A DNA stretch of 9,563 nucleotides. Origin: Wolbachia endosymbiont of Cylisticus convexus (GTDB taxonomy: Bacteria; Pseudomonadota; Alphaproteobacteria; Rickettsiales; Anaplasmataceae). The translations under genes were made by a program, and so were the position numbers. The notes beneath the pieces were generated by a model that made no database searches, had not been told where the DNA came from, and saw only the letters and a program-made list of their open reading frames with translations. Of the stretch, positions 6,559 through 9,563 are shown piece after piece. Position 1 is the first letter of the stretch. Each line of letters opens with the position of its first letter. The stretch covers positions 1-9,563 of the forward strand of contig NZ_QPIP01000085.1 in NCBI RefSeq assembly GCF_003344345.1, read 5' to 3'.

Positions 6559-7059
6559 TTAATATACAACCCAATCATTTTGAACATTTTTATTTTGTTC
6601 TGGAGTAATAATTGTAGTAATCTTGTTTTTTTCTCCATACCGATCAGCTTCAATACCAACTTTTGCAGTAAACTCTAACCCGTTAAAATCAGCTATAGAG
6701 TTGATTTTTCTAGCAGTAACTGCTTTCTCTGAAGTATCATGTGCATGAATATTTCGTGCTGACTCCAAAATGCTTCTAAGCATAGAACGTCCAGATTCTC
6801 CCCAAGTATCTTCTCCTTCAACGCTTGCTTTGCCACTTTTAATACCAATTACTTGAAAAATCTTACGTTTTGTATATAGACCTTCAGTGACAGTAAATTC
6901 AGCGTTTAAATAGATGCTGCCAGTAGTGTAGCTTTTAGTGAACCAATTTTCATAACCTCCAGGTTTAATGGCCATTTTGACTTTTACCGCTGTACCTTTT
7001 GGTATTAAATTACTTTGTGATTTTGCCGTATTAAAATCAGTTAAAAAATCTGATAGCAT
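6559..7059 (-). CDS. Phage DNA-metabolism protein, probably single-strand DNA-binding-like (166 aa)
   Basis: Starts at ATG 7059 with a perfect AGGAGG five bases upstream and ends at TAA 6561-6559. The sequence (LIPKGTAVKVKMAIKPGGYE, then SIYLNAEFTVTEGLYTKRKI, GRSMLRSILESARNI, and INSIADFNGLEFTAKVGIE) matches my memory of a family found beside RecA-fold ATPases in alphaproteobacterial phages. The beta-rich fold and the FxGLEFxAKVGIExDxxGExNxI ending resemble DUF669/SSB-like recombination accessory proteins. It follows the ATPase gene by 40 bp, so the two are probably co-transcribed. The binding activity is inferred, not shown by a diagnostic motif. Confidence 0.65.
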   Translation of the reverse strand: MLSDFLTDFNTAKSQSNLIPKGTAVKVKMAIKPGGYENWFTKSYTTGSIYLNAEFTVTEGLYTKRKIFQVIGIKSGKASVEGEDTWGESGRSMLRSILESARNIHAHDTSEKAVTARKINSIADFNGLEFTAKVGIEADRYGEKNKITTIITPEQNKNVQNDWVVY

Positions 7060-7064
7060 ATTGT

Positions 7065-7070
7065 CCTCCT
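7065..7070 (-). promoter_or_regulatory. Ribosome binding site of the 166-aa gene
   Basis: A perfect AGGAGG on the minus strand, five bases before ATG 7059. It fixes the start codon and indicates strong translation of the putative single-strand-binding protein. Confidence 0.8.
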
Positions 7071-7099
7071 ATAAATTAATTGCAAAACGAAAAAAAGAA

Positions 7100-7915
7100 T
7101 CAACTCCATTGGTCTACAAGTTTCCAACGACCATTTATCTTATCGACAAGCTTGCTTGCCACACGTTCACCATTACGCAGTTCAAATACTATCTGACGTA
7201 CAGTACTTTCTTCATCATGAGCAAACATCACCATACCAGTACTATAAAATCCCCTCAAAGAACCAGCTCCGCTCAAACCCTGAAATGGATCTTCTTCCAG
7301 CATTTTTTTCGATAATTTTTTTGTATGATGAGTGAGTACAATACAAGCATCTGGATTGACAGCACTGCGTAGCTTTTCAAGAGTCTTTTGCAAAAAGAAC
7401 AACATAGCACTATTATCATTTTCATTGCCATATTCACTGCTAAAGATGTTACGCAATGGATCTATGGCCAAAACATCAGGTTTAAAGCGTTCATTCACAA
7501 TTTCCTTGATCTCACTTATTTCATCATGATTAAATGATAAGTGCACCTTTGGCGTAATGATTAAGTTGTTAGCAGCTACATTCAAAAGTTCATTATCAAG
7601 TTGAAGTTGTTGCAACCGTTCTTTCATGTAGTCATATTCGATTTCAGTTTGCAGGTAGAAAATTTTCATAGGCTTACTTGGAGTCATACCTAAAAATGAA
7701 GCTCCAGCAGCCATGTGGACGAGCCAAGAGATCAAAAAGTCGCTTTTGCCAATTTTAGGTGGGCCACCCAGTACCAATAGACCTCTTTTTGTTAAAATTC
7801 TTGGTGAGATTATATCTTCTGGTATTGGCGATTGATCACTTAAATATTCCTTTACGCTATAAAAAGGGATTTTTTGACCGATGTTGAAAAAGCTTTGTTG
7901 TTTGGTAGAAGTCAT
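7100..7915 (-). CDS. RepA-like RecA-fold ATPase (AAA_25 type), 271 aa
   Basis: Hexameric helicase/RepA-type ATPase, likely acting in prophage replication or recombination. The Walker A motif GGPPKIGKSD is at residues 50-59, an acidic strand follows (FYLQTEIE, Glu91), Walker B is VLAIDPL with Asp152, and the sensor strand IVLTHHTKK carries His196-His197, as in RepA/RadA-like ATPases. The C-terminal part (FQGLSGAGSLRGFYSTG) is also family-typical. Similar proteins are annotated as RepA in Wolbachia WO phages, as I recall. ATG 7915 follows AGGAGG by ten bases, a slightly long spacing. The gene lies immediately downstream of the intron remnant, so the intron separates it from any original promoter. 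The frame is intact. Confidence 0.85.
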   Translation of the reverse strand: MTSTKQQSFFNIGQKIPFYSVKEYLSDQSPIPEDIISPRILTKRGLLVLGGPPKIGKSDFLISWLVHMAAGASFLGMTPSKPMKIFYLQTEIEYDYMKERLQQLQLDNELLNVAANNLIITPKVHLSFNHDEISEIKEIVNERFKPDVLAIDPLRNIFSSEYGNENDNSAMLFFLQKTLEKLRSAVNPDACIVLTHHTKKLSKKMLEEDPFQGLSGAGSLRGFYSTGMVMFAHDEESTVRQIVFELRNGERVASKLVDKINGRWKLVDQWS

Positions 7916-7925
7916 AGTTTTAAAT

Positions 7926-7931
7926 CCTCCT
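7926..7931 (-). promoter_or_regulatory. Ribosome binding site of the RepA-like ATPase
   Basis: AGGAGG on the minus strand, ten bases before ATG 7915. It lies only about 35 bases after the intron's domain V, so it belongs to the exon side and helps bound the intron's 3' end. Confidence 0.65.
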
Positions 7932-7963
7932 GATTAAGTTTTATCGCTATGACTCCCCCACCA

Positions 7964-7987
7964 GAACCGTGTTCCCGCACACGGCTC
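7964..7987 (-). ncRNA. Group II intron domain V, shortened to 24 nt
   Basis: The minus strand reads GAGCCGTG, then TGCGGGAA, then CACGGTTC: an eight-base stem around an eight-base loop. Domain V normally has about 34 nt, with a basal stem like this one, a two-base bulge and a GNRA-capped upper stem. The AGC triad in GAGCC is kept and the sequence TGGTGGGGGAG follows, as usual before domain VI. About ten bases of the upper stem, including the bulge and the tetraloop, appear to be deleted. Confidence 0.6.
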
Positions 7988-8012
7988 CACAATGTAGTAT
8001 TCACAGCATTTC

Positions 8013-8426
8013 CTATTTTGTATATAATGAGTAGCATATTCTTGGTTTTGGTAATGGATTAACTTGTAGATAATGTATAAATTGCTTTGAATTCACACTC
8101 TTCTTCTGACTACGTCGGTTTATCCATTTATATGCTAGCTTGATTATCCGCCAGAAGAATTTATTCAACCAACGATAATTTCCGCTAACTCCGAAGTAGT
8201 TATAGTGCCCTGTTAGTTTTGCTTTAAGTACTGGCCACCAGTCTCTAAGGTGAACCTTGTTTCGGATCTTTTTCACCCATTCTTTGGTTTCTTTTAGTTT
8301 TCTAGATAGACTTACTTTCGAGGTTTTATGACCTATCATTACTCTACCTTTACGACTTCTTGTACCATAATGGGTGAATCCTAGAAAGTTGAAACTTTCC
8401 GTTTTTCGTTTCTCCCTTGTTGCCAC
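8013..8426 (-). CDS. Intron maturase, C-terminal X-domain fragment (137 aa)
   Basis: The open frame from GTG 8426 has about nine out-of-frame residues before the native sequence resumes at KRKTESFNFLGFTHYG. It carries the group II maturase-specific domain (LRDWWPVLKAKLTGHYNYFG, then YRWLNKFFWRIIKLAYKWIN) and the typical C-terminal LPKPRICYSLY. It binds intron RNA in intact family members. It stops 26 bases before domain V. Confidence 0.7.
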   Translation of the reverse strand: MATREKRKTESFNFLGFTHYGTRSRKGRVMIGHKTSKVSLSRKLKETKEWVKKIRNKVHLRDWWPVLKAKLTGHYNYFGVSGNYRWLNKFFWRIIKLAYKWINRRSQKKSVNSKQFIHYLQVNPLPKPRICYSLYTK

Positions 8427-9163
8427 TCCTTTTTGCCAAACTTTACTATTCTTGTTTTGTCTTCAGATATTTCCAGTCCAAATTTTCCTAGCCTTTGTTT
8501 CAGTGACTCTAAGAGTTCTCTAGCATCTTTTTCTCTTTCGCAGCAAAACAGGTGATCGTCTGCATACCTAACTAGCTCCATATAACCTTTAGATCTTAGC
8601 TTGAATTTCTTTTCAAACCACAAATCCAGCACATAATGCAAGTATATGTTAGCTAGTATAGGACTTATTATTCCCCCCTGAGGTGTGCCTAGTTCAGTTG
8701 CTTCGTAATGTCCTGACTCAACTATTCCTGCCTTAAGAAATCGCTTGATCAACCACAATAAGTTTGGGTCTGTTATCCGTTCTCTCAAGCATCTCATTAG
8801 CCATTTGTGCTGGACATTATCAAAGAATTTCTTGATATCAACTTCTACTACATAGTTAGTTGGTCTGTACATAACTGCTTTATTTAGTGCATTTACCGCT
8901 TGATGACAGCTTCTACCAGGACGAAAACCATATGAGTTATCCAGAAAGTTAGCTTCATAAATATTTTCTAATATCTTCTTCAGCATTATCTGGACTAACT
9001 TATCTTCTGTTGATGGTACCCCAAGTCCGCGTTTTTCTTTGCTTACAGCTTTTGGTATATATACTCTTTTCACTGGTTGCGGTTGATATTGCTTTCTCTT
9101 CATACTATCCACCAGAGTGCTAAGCTTCTCTTCAAGATTTTCTCCATAAGCTTCTACTGTCAC
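8381..9163 (-). CDS. Intron reverse transcriptase, central fragment with YADD (260 aa)
   Basis: The largest open piece of the broken maturase. The GTG at 9163 is an internal Val codon (DQVTVEAYG) rather than a natural start. Counting from it, VDIKKFFD has its Asp at residue 109, TPQGG is at 160-164 and YADD at 200-203, covering the finger and palm motifs. The last residues (KVSTF) come after the frame break and are not native; the native continuation is TESFNFLGF in the next frame. Confidence 0.7.
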   Translation of the reverse strand: MTVEAYGENLEEKLSTLVDSMKRKQYQPQPVKRVYIPKAVSKEKRGLGVPSTEDKLVQIMLKKILENIYEANFLDNSYGFRPGRSCHQAVNALNKAVMYRPTNYVVEVDIKKFFDNVQHKWLMRCLRERITDPNLLWLIKRFLKAGIVESGHYEATELGTPQGGIISPILANIYLHYVLDLWFEKKFKLRSKGYMELVRYADDHLFCCEREKDARELLESLKQRLGKFGLEISEDKTRIVKFGKKEWQQGRNEKRKVSTF

Positions 9164-9303
9164 CTGGTCTATACCACATGCCTTTTTAGCTCTTTATAAC
9201 ATTCAGCAAGATTCTCTGCGTTTATCAGATGAATTAACGATGTAAATTTCAATCGTTTATCTTGCCTGGCTCTTACTGTTATCTGATTTAGTTTTCTTTG
9301 CAC

Positions 9304-9563
9304 GTTATTCCAACCTCCGTTGTATTGGCATAGCAATCCCTAAACCAGTCACTATATTGCTCCCTTGTATGTGGCTTTCCCACACTCTGAGTACTATCAG
9401 TCAGTCCGACTTCCTTTGCATCTTCCGTTAGTCCTCGCCTTTGTTGACTTGTTCCAACGTACCTTAATAGGAATACAAAGGATCTCTCCCAAGTTTACGT
9501 AAACTCCATCTCAACACGTGATACGGCCTCAGATCCCGATAGAGTGAGTGATAACTTGCCTTA
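9304..9563 (-). ncRNA. 5' structured region of the group II intron (domains I-III, partial)
   Basis: No credible gene lies in these 260 bases. Several nested inverted repeats occur: AGATCC/GGATCT (9531-9536 with 9480-9485), ACAAAG/CTTTGT (9475-9480 with 9439-9444), the palindrome GTTTACGTAAAC at 9493-9504, and TGTGG/CCACA around a five-base loop (9370-9384). The phrases AAACTTGGGAGA and GGAAGTCGGACTGA resemble domain I and II segments of maturase-bearing bacterial introns. The conserved GUGYG 5' end was not found, so the intron start is beyond the window. Confidence 0.6.

Larger units (their letters stand above)
8013..9303 (-). pseudogene. ltrA: Group II intron reverse transcriptase/maturase, broken by two frameshifts
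   Basis: Three frames make one protein of about 430 aa. The N-terminal piece (9303-9169, from GTG) reads KLNQITVRARQDKRLKFTSL and ends ECYKELKRHVV. The second (open from about 9187, to 8381) starts KACGIDQVTVEAYGE and holds RT1-7: GFRPGRSCHQAV, VDIKKFFDNV, TPQGGIISPILAN and the catalytic YADD. The third (about 8410-8013) begins FNFLGFTHYG and contains the maturase X domain, ending KPRICYSLYTK. The joins at about 9170-9190 and 8381-8426 each lack one base modulo three. At the first, about seven bases seem lost between KELK and KACG. There is no HNH endonuclease domain. Active-site residues are intact, so the damage may be recent or an assembly error. Confidence 0.82.
7935..9563 (-). mobile_element. 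Group II intron with degraded maturase, 5' end beyond window
   Basis: The element consists of a structured non-coding 5' region (9304 to the window end), an intron-encoded reverse transcriptase/maturase in three frames (9303-8013), and a domain V remnant (7987-7964). It lies just upstream of the ATPase gene's ribosome binding site in the same orientation. The 3' boundary is approximate; I could not find a clear domain VI hairpin with a bulged A. Both the protein and the RNA parts show damage, so the copy is probably immobile by itself. Maturase type and lack of an HNH endonuclease suggest a bacterial class other than the mitochondrial-like one. Confidence 0.8.

Noticed and set aside
6465..6659. 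64-codon minus-strand open frame beginning MVLKLIGMEKK
   Set aside because: It overlaps the end of the 166-aa gene in another frame, has no ribosome binding site, reads like a shadow translation, and runs into the presumed insertion-sequence end.
6968..7315. 115-codon plus-strand open frame
   Set aside because: It spans the reverse complement of two well-supported genes and their junction and has no protein-like motif.
1..9563. tRNA, rRNA, CRISPR array, retron or toxin-antitoxin genes
   Set aside because: No cloverleaf, regularly spaced repeats or recognisable protein pair was seen. The only reverse transcriptase has the maturase X domain and intron RNA around it, so it is a group II intron, not a retron or DGR.

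Overview
The window is an A+T-rich stretch of bacterial DNA in which every supported gene lies on the minus strand. It looks like a decaying prophage segment of an intracellular alphaproteobacterium. Wolbachia (Rickettsiales) is my best guess. The reasons are the base composition, an IS110-family element and a chloroplast/bacterial-type group II intron of the kinds common in Wolbachia, a RepA-like phage ATPase, and the density of broken genes. The species assignment is inference from memory of these families and has not been searched.

Read in the direction of transcription (high to low coordinate), the window opens inside a group II intron (about 9563 to 7935). It has a structured 5' RNA region, a reverse transcriptase/maturase broken into three frames, and a shortened domain V. 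Next comes a two-gene DNA-metabolism module: a RepA-like RecA-fold ATPase (7915-7100) and a 166-aa protein (7059-6559) resembling phage single-strand-binding-like proteins. An IS110-family insertion sequence (about 6490-5410) follows, with an intact DEDD transposase and a long non-coding left end. It sits at the 5' end of a small phage gene whose truncated remnant (5406-5218) lies on its far side.

The rest is a tail or baseplate module: a 227-aa structural protein (5099-4416), a DUF4815-type tail protein, a 64-aa protein (1272-1078) and a tail fibre-like protein running off the window (1081 to 1). The last joins overlap (TAATG, ATGA), which points to a translationally coupled operon. The DUF4815-type gene is broken into four reading frames. 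Two one-base losses and one amber codon account for all the breaks, and restoring them gives a single reading frame of 1044 codons from 4401 to 1272.

The two most informative features are the multiply broken but reconstructable DUF4815 gene, whose pieces each keep a plausible restart signal, and the pair of mobile elements that have landed next to the replication genes. All four frameshifts in the window (two in the tail gene, two in the intron maturase) are of the same net type, loss of one base modulo three. That means either deletion-biased decay or homopolymer errors in the assembly. I see no tRNA, rRNA, CRISPR array or toxin-type cargo.
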